A DNA stretch of 31,802 nt from CAZHDB01 sp964531225 (lineage in GTDB: Archaea > Thermoproteota > Thermoprotei_A > Sulfolobales > Desulfurococcaceae), in the NCBI GenBank assembly GCA_964531225.1, contig CAZHDB010000015.1, forward strand, positions 1 to 31,802, given 5' to 3'. Each line of letters begins with the position of its first letter. Within the stretch, counting starts at the first letter, position 1. The position numbers and the translations under genes were made by a program. Under the pieces are notes generated by a model. That model did no database searches. It had not been told where the DNA came from and was given only the letters and a program-made list of their open reading frames with translations. Below, one piece after another: positions 1 through 7,249 of the stretch.

Positions 1-295
1 AGAAGAGAAGTATTTAGAGAATCCTAGATACTATAGGAAGTCTTTAAGTACTACATGGAAATGGATTAAAATTCTTAAGAAACGTCTAGAGGCTATTGAA
101 AATCCGGATGAAGTAGTTAAGGAACTTGAGAATGAGATGAACAAAAAGATGCAGAGATATAAAGAATGCAGAGAATATGCCCTACATCCAGATAAGGTAA
201 AGAAGGACATTAAAAAGAACATAGAGACTAATGAGAAGTCTTTAAACGACCTTGAGAAAAAGATCCAGGAGTTAGAGAAAATTCTTAAGAAGTAA
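1..295 (+). CDS. C-terminal part of a coiled-coil protein (5' truncated)
   Basis: An open frame enters from the left edge (codons in phase from base 2) and stops at TAA 293-295, giving about 97 residues. The sequence is very rich in Lys and Glu, and its last 45 residues carry heptad-like spacing of Leu/Ile (for example near KSLNDLEKKIQELEKILKK), so a long helix or coiled coil is likely. There is a Trp pair (TWKW) about 19 residues in and a single Cys. I recognise no domain and cannot assign a function, because the start lies outside the window. The strong charge bias agrees with a soluble protein of a hyperthermophile. Confidence 0.7.
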   Translation, partial: EEKYLENPRYYRKSLSTTWKWIKILKKRLEAIENPDEVVKELENEMNKKMQRYKECREYALHPDKVKKDIKKNIETNEKSLNDLEKKIQELEKILKK

Positions 296-355
296 CTAAT
301 TTATCACATACTCATCAGATAATTAATTAGGTGGTCAGTAATATTTAATGGGGTC

Positions 356-1495
356 TTGATAAGACTAGGCGAGTACATGGTTAGGAGAACTAGTGCTAGG
401 AAAATAATGTCTTCTAGACTCATTGAATCTATAAAGAGGGTTTTAGAAAAAAGAGGCATAAAAGGCCTTGTAAAATATGTTGAGGAAAGAGTAATAGTTC
501 TTGGTTTAGAAGAACCTGTTCCTGTTGCAAAGATTTTATCGAAGGTATTTGGTGTATCAAGCACTAGTCCAGTATACATTGTTGAAGGAGGAATAGATGC
601 TCTTGAAGAAGTAGTTATTGAGTTCGCTAGTAAGAGACTTGATCATTCCGATACATTTATGGTGAGAGTCTATAATGCACCATATCCATTGAGTAATAGA
701 GGCGTTGAGAAGTATCTTGGTGGAGTTATTCTAAATAAGGTAGGTTCTAGAATAAATCTCAAAAATCCTGATAAGACTATATATGTTGAGTTTAGAGGCC
801 CGTACATCATTGTTACAGATACTATATTCCAGGGAATAGGTGGATTGCCTTATGGATCGGAAGGTTGTCTTGTTGCTCTAGTATCTGGAGGAATTGATTC
901 GGCTGTTGCTTCAATATATGCTATGCGTAGAGGTGCATCGATAATACCTGTATTTATTAATTTGTCACCATTTTGGAGCTCAGAAGCTGTTAAGAGAGCT
1001 TTAGAAAGTATTGAGTTACTTTGGGAATGGACGCCTTGGGATCGTATGAGAGCATACATATTATATAATGTAGGAGATATCATAGCAGGCCATGATGTTC
1101 CGCCTAGAATAAGATGTATTTTATGTAAGGCCGTTATGTATAATTTAGCATCAATAATTGCCGATCGTGAAAAATGTCCTGGTATATTAACAGGTGAGGC
1201 TGTAGGCCAAGTTGCTAGTCAAACACTTTATAACATGAGTGCATTAACATTGTTATCGCCTAAGCCAGTATATAGGCCACTGGCTTTCATGGATAAGATA
1301 GATATTATAGAAATAGCTAGATCATTTGGTATAGAAAAATTAAATCGCAGTGTTGGAGAATGCAAATTAAAACCTCCTCATCCAACTATAAAGATATCAG
1401 AAGAGGAATTCATTATCCTAAAGAATATAATAGATAATATACGGGGAGAACTTGAAAAACTCATTGATAATGCTGATATTATCGAATTTACTTAA
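356..1495 (+). CDS. thiI: tRNA 4-thiouridine synthase ThiI (THUMP + PP-loop, no rhodanese domain)
   Basis: This enzyme adenylates U8 of tRNA and replaces its oxygen with sulfur; in some lineages it also feeds thiazole synthesis. The first ~165 residues form the ferredoxin-like/THUMP tRNA-binding part, opening with IRLGE, the counterpart of the family's VRYGEI. The PP-loop ATP site is SGGIDS (residues 177-182). A CxxC pair follows (C254, C257, in RCILCK), plus C336 in GECKLKPPHP. Archaeal ThiI proteins lack the rhodanese domain of E. coli ThiI and are reported to use such a Cys pair for sulfur transfer; this one likewise ends without a rhodanese domain at 379 residues. The start is uncertain. 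TTG 356 is the only start in frame upstream of the conserved block, but a good SD-like AGGTGGTC (329-336) lies 19 bases away and fits ATG 348 better, and that ATG is out of frame (see findings). Confidence 0.9.
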   Translation: MIRLGEYMVRRTSARKIMSSRLIESIKRVLEKRGIKGLVKYVEERVIVLGLEEPVPVAKILSKVFGVSSTSPVYIVEGGIDALEEVVIEFASKRLDHSDTFMVRVYNAPYPLSNRGVEKYLGGVILNKVGSRINLKNPDKTIYVEFRGPYIIVTDTIFQGIGGLPYGSEGCLVALVSGGIDSAVASIYAMRRGASIIPVFINLSPFWSSEAVKRALESIELLWEWTPWDRMRAYILYNVGDIIAGHDVPPRIRCILCKAVMYNLASIIADREKCPGILTGEAVGQVASQTLYNMSALTLLSPKPVYRPLAFMDKIDIIEIARSFGIEKLNRSVGECKLKPPHPTIKISEEEFIILKNIIDNIRGELEKLIDNADIIEFT

Positions 1496-1580
1496 TTAAA
1501 CTGTTTTATAGTAGTTACTTCTATTCATGTTTACCCTCTATGGTACTTGTTGGACAAATATACATATTTAATACCCTTAA

Positions 1581-1595
1581 GAATATATTATATTC
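1581..1595. promoter_or_regulatory. Perfect 7-bp inverted repeat upstream of RuBisCO
   Basis: GAATATA-T-TATATTC is a perfect inverted repeat of two 7-mers with one central base. It lies 28 bases before the ATG at 1624 and about 15 bases after a TATA-like CATATTTAAT (1563-1572). The predicted transcription start falls at or next to the repeat, which is where archaeal repressors often bind. In such AT-rich DNA a chance origin is possible. Confidence 0.35.
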
Positions 1596-1623
1596 TAAAA
1601 TAATTAGTTATTAGGTGGGTTAC

Positions 1624-2928
1624 ATGACTGATTTTGAATGGTACCTTGATTTTGTGGATAAAAGTTATAGACCCTCAGAAGATGAAATGATCGTTGTATT
1701 TAGGGCAGAGCCTGCACCTGGAATGTCTCTTGATGATATTGCTGGCCGTATTGCAAGTGAGTCGAGTGTGGGTACATGGACTACGCTTGCTACTTTAAAG
1801 CCTCATGTTAGGGAATTAATGGCTAAAGCCTATGTGGTTAGAGAGGATGGTATCATTAAGGTAGCTTATAAACTAGATCTGTTTGAACCCGGGAGTCTTC
1901 CACAGTTATTCGCTAGTGTTCTTGGAAATGTATTCGGTATGAGAGCTGTAAAGAGGTTACGTGTTCTTGATATAAAGTTTCCAAGAGAGTATGTAAAGAG
2001 TTTTCTTGGACCACAATTTGGTATAGATGGTGTCCGAAATATATTGAAGGTATATGATAGACCTATATTAGCTACAGTTCCAAAGCCCAAAGTAGGTTTG
2101 ACGACAGAGGAATATGCAGAGGTAGCTTATGAGATAACATACGGTGGAATGGATCTTGTTAAGGACGATGAAAACCTAACTAATCAGTCATTTAATAGGT
2201 TTGAAAAAAGACTTAACGCTGTATTAAAGGCTATTGAAAAAGCTATGAATGAGACTGGTGAAGAGAAGGGGTATCTTATAAACGTTACTGCACCGATTAA
2301 GGAGCTTGAAAAACGAGTTAAGCTTGTAGCTGATACATGGAATAGATTCATAATGTTTGATATACTTGCTGGAGGTCCAGCTGCATGGCAGTATGTAAGA
2401 GAATTAGCTGAGGAATATAAACTTGCTATACATGCTCACCGTGCATTTCATGCTGCTTTTACACGTCTAAAGGATCATGGAGTAGCATTCTACGTTATAG
2501 CTAAGCTAGCTCGTCTAGTAGGAGTAGATCACATACATATAGGTACTAATGTAGGTAAGATGGAGGCCGATCTAAAGGAGCTCCGTGATACGCAGAGAGT
2601 AATTACTGAACAAGAGTTTAGACCAGAGCCAGGAGATACTATTAAAGAGCCTCAAGAATGGTATGGTCTAAAACCTGTATTACCAGTAGCTAGTGGTGGC
2701 CTTCATCCAGGTGTTATACCCCAATTACTGGATTTCATGGGAACCAATATACTAATACAGGCAGGTGGAGGAGTAACTGGTCATCCTGATGGTGTTATTG
2801 CTGGAGGACGTGCCATGAGACAAGCTATTGAGGCGTATTTGAAGGGAGTGCCATTAGATGAATATGCAGAGACTCATAAGGAATTAGCTCGTGCACTAGA
2901 GAAATGGGGTTATGTAAGACCAGCCTAG
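1624..2928 (+). CDS. rbcL: Form III ribulose-1,5-bisphosphate carboxylase, large subunit
   Basis: RuBisCO fixes CO2 onto ribulose 1,5-bisphosphate to give two 3-phosphoglycerates. Archaeal form III enzymes act in nucleoside/AMP degradation (AMP phosphorylase, ribose-1,5-bisphosphate isomerase, RuBisCO) rather than in a Calvin cycle. All landmarks are visible: PKPKVGL with the catalytic Lys, GGMDLVKDDEN with the carbamylated Lys and the metal-binding Asp-Glu, HAHRAFHAA, HIGTNVGKME (loop 6 Lys), ASGGLHPG and the phosphate-binding GGGVTGHPDG. The length, 434 residues, is normal for the family. I chose ATG 1624 over GTG 1615, because AGGTGGGT (1613-1620) overlaps the GTG and is correctly placed as the SD of the ATG. 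No partner gene of the AMP pathway lies in the window, so the gene appears to be transcribed alone, with its own promoter region and a T run just after the stop. Confidence 0.97.
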   Translation: MTDFEWYLDFVDKSYRPSEDEMIVVFRAEPAPGMSLDDIAGRIASESSVGTWTTLATLKPHVRELMAKAYVVREDGIIKVAYKLDLFEPGSLPQLFASVLGNVFGMRAVKRLRVLDIKFPREYVKSFLGPQFGIDGVRNILKVYDRPILATVPKPKVGLTTEEYAEVAYEITYGGMDLVKDDENLTNQSFNRFEKRLNAVLKAIEKAMNETGEEKGYLINVTAPIKELEKRVKLVADTWNRFIMFDILAGGPAAWQYVRELAEEYKLAIHAHRAFHAAFTRLKDHGVAFYVIAKLARLVGVDHIHIGTNVGKMEADLKELRDTQRVITEQEFRPEPGDTIKEPQEWYGLKPVLPVASGGLHPGVIPQLLDFMGTNILIQAGGGVTGHPDGVIAGGRAMRQAIEAYLKGVPLDEYAETHKELARALEKWGYVRPA

Positions 2929-2947
2929 ATCCATGTTTATGATATTG

Positions 2948-2953
2948 TTTTTT
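2948..2953 (+). terminator. T-run terminator after RuBisCO
   Basis: Six T residues on the plus strand start 20 bases after the RuBisCO stop, with no hairpin before them. Archaeal RNA polymerase commonly terminates at such plain T tracts, and the next gene is convergent, so termination is expected here. The call rests only on base run and position. Confidence 0.35.
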
Positions 2954-2954
2954 C

Positions 2955-3215
2955 CTATAAATGTTCAATATGTACAGTAAAATTGCTTCCTTCCTTACCT
3001 GTTATATAAACATATACATGATTATCCCTAGTTTTAACCGAATTTACTGTACCGAGACTCAAGATATATTTGATCAATGTTCTAGGTAGGTTTAGCTTCA
3101 AAATATTTTCTTCACGCCCCTCAATTTCAATCCAATTATTATATATTCTTATAACATAGTCTTGGAATAAACCAGCTATTTCAAGTATCGAGGGATACTG
3201 AATTTCATAAGTCAA
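2955..3215 (-). CDS. Small conserved-looking protein of unknown function
   Basis: An 86-residue protein with a TTG start and an SD-like GAGGGAT a few bases upstream on the minus strand. It has no signal peptide or membrane segment. Its alternating hydrophobic/charged pattern (WIEIEGREENILKLNL, then HVYVYITG) suggests a small alpha/beta fold with beta strands in the middle and at the end. I do not recognise a family. It is convergent with RuBisCO (stops 26 bases apart) and lies downstream of the YgeY-type hydrolase on the same strand, 94 bases away, so co-transcription is possible but not shown. Confidence 0.6.
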   Translation of the reverse strand: MTYEIQYPSILEIAGLFQDYVIRIYNNWIEIEGREENILKLNLPRTLIKYILSLGTVNSVKTRDNHVYVYITGKEGSNFTVHIEHL

Positions 3216-3309
3216 TTTAATCCCTCTTTAAACTCACCTTTGACACTTAAAAATTTTATTGAAAGGATCTAGAAATGAGACAATATAATAACCATATAAT
3301 CACTTAATC

Positions 3310-4470
3310 CTATGTGAAATATCTATTTGCAATATCCGAATATAATTCAGATGCCTTGAATAATTGATCTATTTCTACGAGTTCATTTGGTTTATGTGCT
3401 AGTGTTTCATCGCCTGGTCCAATACCTATTGTCGGTATATGTGCTTCTCCAGCTGAATATACTCCATCTGTACTAAATTTCCATACACCCGTTCTAACCA
3501 ATGGATTATGATTCTTCATTATTGACAAAACTTTGTCGATCAAATCATTATCTGTAATTAGCCATGACGGATAATAGTGTTCTATTACAATCTTTGCCCC
3601 CGTCCACATAATAGCTTCTTCAACCAATACATTAATATCAGTATGTATAGCTAGGCCTTCATCAATTATTTTTCTAGCAATGTTATTTAGGAAACTAATA
3701 ATACTTTCCTTGGTCTCGCCAAGGATCATCCTATAATCGATGGTTAATATGCATTTGTCAGGTATCATCGGGGGAGATTTAGGACTACATTCTATAATAG
3801 TGGGTTCAACACTAGATCTACCTAGTACTGGATGTCCTGGAAGATCATCTCTATATTCTGCAAGATACCATATGTATTTAGATACCGCCTTAAGAGCATT
3901 TAAACCCGTATCGGGCATTGAGGCGTGTGCAGAAACGCCATGAAATACTGTCCTTATGACTGTTCTACCACGCTGTCCAATGTATAGATCTAGATTTGTA
4001 GCTTCGCCTAATACAACGAGATCAGGCCTTAAATTTAGAGTCTCTTCTAAGGCTTTCTTAAATAATACTCCTTCAGATATTTCTTCATAAGGTACGAAAA
4101 TGTAGTATATTGAAGGTATATCCTTCTTACTTACCTTAGGAATTGAATATATCATTGAACCTATTGCCCCCTTCATATCAACAGCACCACGTCCATAGAT
4201 TCTATTCTCAATAATCTCGGGCTTATATGGATCATACTTCCAGTTGGAAATATTGCCAGGCGGGACATGATCCATATGTCCCTCAAAAACTATAGTTCTA
4301 TTTAATCCACCTTTTATTATGCCTATGACATTTCCATATTTATCTATAAATGATTTATCAACACCATAATCGTTCAAAAAGTCTCTTATAAGATAAGCTA
4401 TATCTTTTTCCTCGCCCGATAAACTGGGAGTCTCTATAAGGCTCTTAACAATCTTTATTAAATCATTCAT
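3310..4470 (-). CDS. M20-family amidohydrolase/peptidase, YgeY-like
   Basis: A zinc-dependent hydrolase of the M20 (ArgE/DapE/CPG2) superfamily. The metal-site motifs are in order: GHMDHVPPG, GRGAVDMKG, YEEISEG (catalytic Glu followed by a ligand Glu), GEATN and, near the C terminus, AHKPNE. Several blocks match what I remember of E. coli YgeY (selenium metabolism-linked hydrolase family) better than DapE or ArgE: YIGQRGRTVIR, GVSAHAS, WKFSTDGVYSAG and IPTIGIGPG. Substrates of YgeY proteins are not firmly known. I set the start at ATG 4470: AGGGTG sits 8 bases upstream on the minus strand, whereas the TTG at 4488 overlaps that site. It could instead be a LysK/ArgE-type deacylase of amino acid synthesis. 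The two YgeW-like carbamoyltransferases 12-16 kb away favour the YgeY reading. Confidence 0.85.
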   Translation of the reverse strand: MNDLIKIVKSLIETPSLSGEEKDIAYLIRDFLNDYGVDKSFIDKYGNVIGIIKGGLNRTIVFEGHMDHVPPGNISNWKYDPYKPEIIENRIYGRGAVDMKGAIGSMIYSIPKVSKKDIPSIYYIFVPYEEISEGVLFKKALEETLNLRPDLVVLGEATNLDLYIGQRGRTVIRTVFHGVSAHASMPDTGLNALKAVSKYIWYLAEYRDDLPGHPVLGRSSVEPTIIECSPKSPPMIPDKCILTIDYRMILGETKESIISFLNNIARKIIDEGLAIHTDINVLVEEAIMWTGAKIVIEHYYPSWLITDNDLIDKVLSIMKNHNPLVRTGVWKFSTDGVYSAGEAHIPTIGIGPGDETLAHKPNELVEIDQLFKASELYSDIANRYFT

Positions 4471-4544
4471 AACATCTACACCCTTCAAATAATATTTAAT
4501 TTAGATACAGTATGTAATAATATTTAATTCTCTTTATCATAACA

Positions 4545-4552
4545 CTATATAA
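4545..4552 (+). promoter_or_regulatory. TATA box of the radical SAM/HhH gene
   Basis: TATATAAG stands about 20 bases upstream of ATG 4568 and 38 bases upstream of ATG 4586. Archaeal transcription starts about 26 bases after the TATA centre, so the RNA should begin near 4574. That would put ATG 4568 outside the message and favour 4586 as the real start. Confidence 0.5.
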
Positions 4553-4567
4553 GGGTATTTAGAATTA

Positions 4568-5635
4568 ATGAGTACTGGGTTGTTTATGGGAAGAAATGTG
4601 CTTATTAAGTATGCATCACTGGACAAGGATCGAATTGACTTATTTAGAAGGCCTCGATATAGATTATTTAAGACACTATTATCTAGTGCTTGTAGACTTG
4701 ATTGTCTATATTGTCCATTGAGTAGACACTGTAGGTTTGAAAGAAGTTATTGGGAACCCAATGACCTTGTAAATGTATTTATTGCAAATTATAGAGCTAG
4801 ACGTGTCGATGGATTATTTCTTACAAGCACATTATACGGCGATCCTGATAAGGTAGTTGAAAGAGAAATTGAAGTTATAGAGAAACTTAGAAAGAGAGGT
4901 TATAGAGGATATATCCATTTAAGACTAATGCCTGGTGTATCAAAAGACTTATTGTTTCATGCAGCTGTACACGCTGACCGTATTGGATTGAATATTGAGG
5001 CTCCAAGAGAAACATTTAGAGTAATAGCACCTAGTAAAGGCGACTGGCTTCAAGACATTATTAAAAGACTTAGATGGCTTATTAGTCTTAAGAAGAGATT
5101 TCGAAGAAACTTGGCTAAGAAGCCAGGCTATATATCAAGGGGAATAGATACACAATTTGTTCTTGGCGCATCTAATGAAACAGATCTTGAAGTATTGGAG
5201 ACTGCTTGGATGTTGCTGAAAATGGGCGTTGATAGAATCTACATTAGTGGTTTTAGACCATACAAGGATACTCCATTAGAGTATAAGAGACCTACTCCTA
5301 AGCGGAGGACTCTAAGGGTAATACAGGCAATAGAGCTTATGAGGGTATATGGTTTCACATTTAATGAGGTAAAAGAATTATTAAATGAACAAGGAATGCT
5401 CCCGAATATGGATCCCAAGGTATTGTATGCTGAGAAAAATAAGCATCTATATCCAGTAGATCTAAACAATGATCCATATGAGCTAATCATTAAAGTACCG
5501 GGTATAGGGCCTAAAACAGCTATGAAAATCATTAAATTACGAGAGGAAAAAGGAAAAGTATTAAGAGCGGATCTACTAAAGATCCTTAGCCATAACAGGC
5601 TTAAAAGAGCAATAAGGTACGTTGTTCTTGACTAG
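4568..5635 (+). CDS. Radical SAM protein with C-terminal helix-hairpin-helix (COG4277 / TIGR03916 type)
   Basis: A putative DNA modification or repair radical SAM protein. C42-x3-C46-x2-C49 (CRLDCLYC) is the 4Fe-4S/SAM site. A TIM-barrel body follows, and residues ~304-330 hold a helix-hairpin-helix with VPGIGPKTA, a non-specific DNA-backbone binding motif. Radical SAM plus HhH at about 350 residues matches COG4277. In bacteria this family is linked to a uracil-DNA-glycosylase-like partner; no such gene is visible here. The substrate is unknown. Promoter geometry suggests that translation may begin at ATG 4586 (six residues shorter) rather than 4568. It is divergent from the YgeY-type gene and convergent with the MBL/Nmad3-like pair, the latter also possibly concerned with nucleotides. 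Confidence 0.85.
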   Translation: MSTGLFMGRNVLIKYASLDKDRIDLFRRPRYRLFKTLLSSACRLDCLYCPLSRHCRFERSYWEPNDLVNVFIANYRARRVDGLFLTSTLYGDPDKVVEREIEVIEKLRKRGYRGYIHLRLMPGVSKDLLFHAAVHADRIGLNIEAPRETFRVIAPSKGDWLQDIIKRLRWLISLKKRFRRNLAKKPGYISRGIDTQFVLGASNETDLEVLETAWMLLKMGVDRIYISGFRPYKDTPLEYKRPTPKRRTLRVIQAIELMRVYGFTFNEVKELLNEQGMLPNMDPKVLYAEKNKHLYPVDLNNDPYELIIKVPGIGPKTAMKIIKLREEKGKVLRADLLKILSHNRLKRAIRYVVLD

Positions 5636-5655
5636 GTTTATATATTGTTAATAAT

Positions 5656-6372
5656 TTATATGAGTAATGTTTTACCTGAGCCGTTGGGAATATAGTTTTC
5701 TCCATATACTTCCTTAATAGCTAATTTAGCATTTAATCCAGTACAATGCATTGGAGATAAATACTCTACGCATAATTCCTTTAGTTTCTTGGCAATGTAA
5801 AGTCCTTCATTCCAGGACGATATATGGAGTCCTCCAATAACTAGTTTAACTCGATCAATACCTGTTAAGTCCTGAGCCCATTTAACAATATTAGTGATCC
5901 CCGGATGACTACATCCTACAACGATTAATAGATCACTTGATCTATTAATGATAAGTGCTTGTTCACGGATATGTACTCCCATGGTACCCGTTGTGAGTAT
6001 ATTATCGTATATGCTGCATGGCTCGCTGCACACGATCATATTCCTGATCATTCTATATCTCTTCATATATGGTTCAATAGGCACATAAACTGGTACTATT
6101 TTTCCAATAAACTTCAAGACCTCTCTTAATGGACCAGCGTGATCTCCATGCCAATGGCTTATTACTATAGCATTTATAAACGAAGGTTCAATATCTAACA
6201 ATTTTGCGTTATATTTCCATATTCTAAAACTACTATCTACATCAAATAATAGCGTATAAGTAGATTTTCCATGGACTTCGATATATAGCGACAAACCCCA
6301 TGTCGAGAGAAAACTATTGTCATAAACTTCATTGTCAACTATAGTTTTGATTAAAACCTTCAATTTAATCAT
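5656..6372 (-). CDS. Metallo-beta-lactamase fold protein, COG1237 type
   Basis: A 238-residue MBL-fold hydrolase-like protein. Visible metal motifs are SHWHGDHAG (HxHxDH), GCSHPGI (third His), GGLH and, near the end, PMHCTG. The GCSHPGI...GGLH...HCTG pattern is that of COG1237, members of which are often labelled 7,8-dihydropterin-6-methyl-4-(beta-D-ribofuranosyl)aminobenzene-5'-phosphate synthases; I would not trust that name for substrate. There is no signal peptide, so it is cytoplasmic. The gene follows the Nmad3-like gene by 13 bases on the same strand, so the two probably share a transcript. The SD is weak; a TTG three codons later is an alternative start. Confidence 0.85.
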   Translation of the reverse strand: MIKLKVLIKTIVDNEVYDNSFLSTWGLSLYIEVHGKSTYTLLFDVDSSFRIWKYNAKLLDIEPSFINAIVISHWHGDHAGPLREVLKFIGKIVPVYVPIEPYMKRYRMIRNMIVCSEPCSIYDNILTTGTMGVHIREQALIINRSSDLLIVVGCSHPGITNIVKWAQDLTGIDRVKLVIGGLHISSWNEGLYIAKKLKELCVEYLSPMHCTGLNAKLAIKEVYGENYIPNGSGKTLLI

Positions 6373-6385
6373 CTAGATTACTTTC

Positions 6386-7150
6386 TTATATTGAGTAGAT
6401 TATATCTCTGATTCTTCTATATGAAATCTCTATTATGCCTGATTTACGAAAGTTATTCTTCATGATCTTAATTGCATTCTCCCTACCAATAAGCTCTATA
6501 AAGATTCTTGTTATACCTTGCTTAAAACAATAGATTTTTAGTGGAGGATTAATATTGAATCCTCTTCCCAATACGGCTATCGTATGATCCTTTAATCTAT
6601 AGTAATGTGGACTAAATCTTAGTACTGGATATTTCTTAAGTACTTTTGACCAACTAGATAATTTAACATCAATTATTCTCTCTACGATTAATCCAGAGAC
6701 AACATATATTCCAGCTTTACCTCTTTTCTTCAATTTAGATAGGCTTTTTTGAATATCTCTAAGACTAGGCTTCTTCTCCCATAGATTATCAGGATATTCT
6801 GCTAATCCAGCCATGAATAATATAATGTCTCCTTCACCAAGTCTTTTTTGAGGAGATTTAGGGATTCTTCCTTTAGGCGAGTAGTGTCCTGTGTAGAATC
6901 CTAGGTCTGGCCTTGGATCATTATGTATTACTTTTTGTTTATCTTTAAAACATTCTTTAGCATAGTATCTTGATAGATATCCATAACCACATGGATCAAC
7001 TATATTATCTGGATTAAGGAATGATGGAACATATCTTAAATCCGTGGTCTCGGGAATTGGTAGTAAAGAAGCACATCCATCCTCATGTAATGGACTATAA
7101 TATCCTCCATTAGCAGTATCCATAAAGACTCTAAGCATTAATAGCTTCAC
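6386..7150 (-). CDS. Nmad3-like protein (putative nucleotide modification-associated domain)
   Basis: A cytoplasmic protein of about 255 residues. The N-terminal block LRVFMDTANGG...PLHEDGC...LPIPET and the later HNDPRPDLGFYTG and GDIILFMAGLAEY resemble, from memory, the nucleotide modification-associated domain 3 family, which has the pattern 'R-x-G-x-D-T...GG..SP...DG...PIPE...H.DPD'. That family was defined by its company with DNA/nucleotide modification genes; its chemistry is not established. I set the start at GTG 7150: the SD GGTGATT is well spaced from it, but touches the TTG at 7156. It is the first gene of a probable two-gene unit with the MBL protein. If the family call is wrong, this remains an uncharacterised soluble protein. 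Confidence 0.6.
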   Translation of the reverse strand: MKLLMLRVFMDTANGGYYSPLHEDGCASLLPIPETTDLRYVPSFLNPDNIVDPCGYGYLSRYYAKECFKDKQKVIHNDPRPDLGFYTGHYSPKGRIPKSPQKRLGEGDIILFMAGLAEYPDNLWEKKPSLRDIQKSLSKLKKRGKAGIYVVSGLIVERIIDVKLSSWSKVLKKYPVLRFSPHYYRLKDHTIAVLGRGFNINPPLKIYCFKQGITRIFIELIGRENAIKIMKNNFRKSGIIEISYRRIRDIIYSI

Positions 7151-7249
7151 TAGCAAATCACCATCATAGTGGTTCTTTCGGCTAAAAAATATTAAATGTG
7201 ACGCACAATATTCAAGAATATGTTGTAGGAAAAATAGAATATATTAAAA

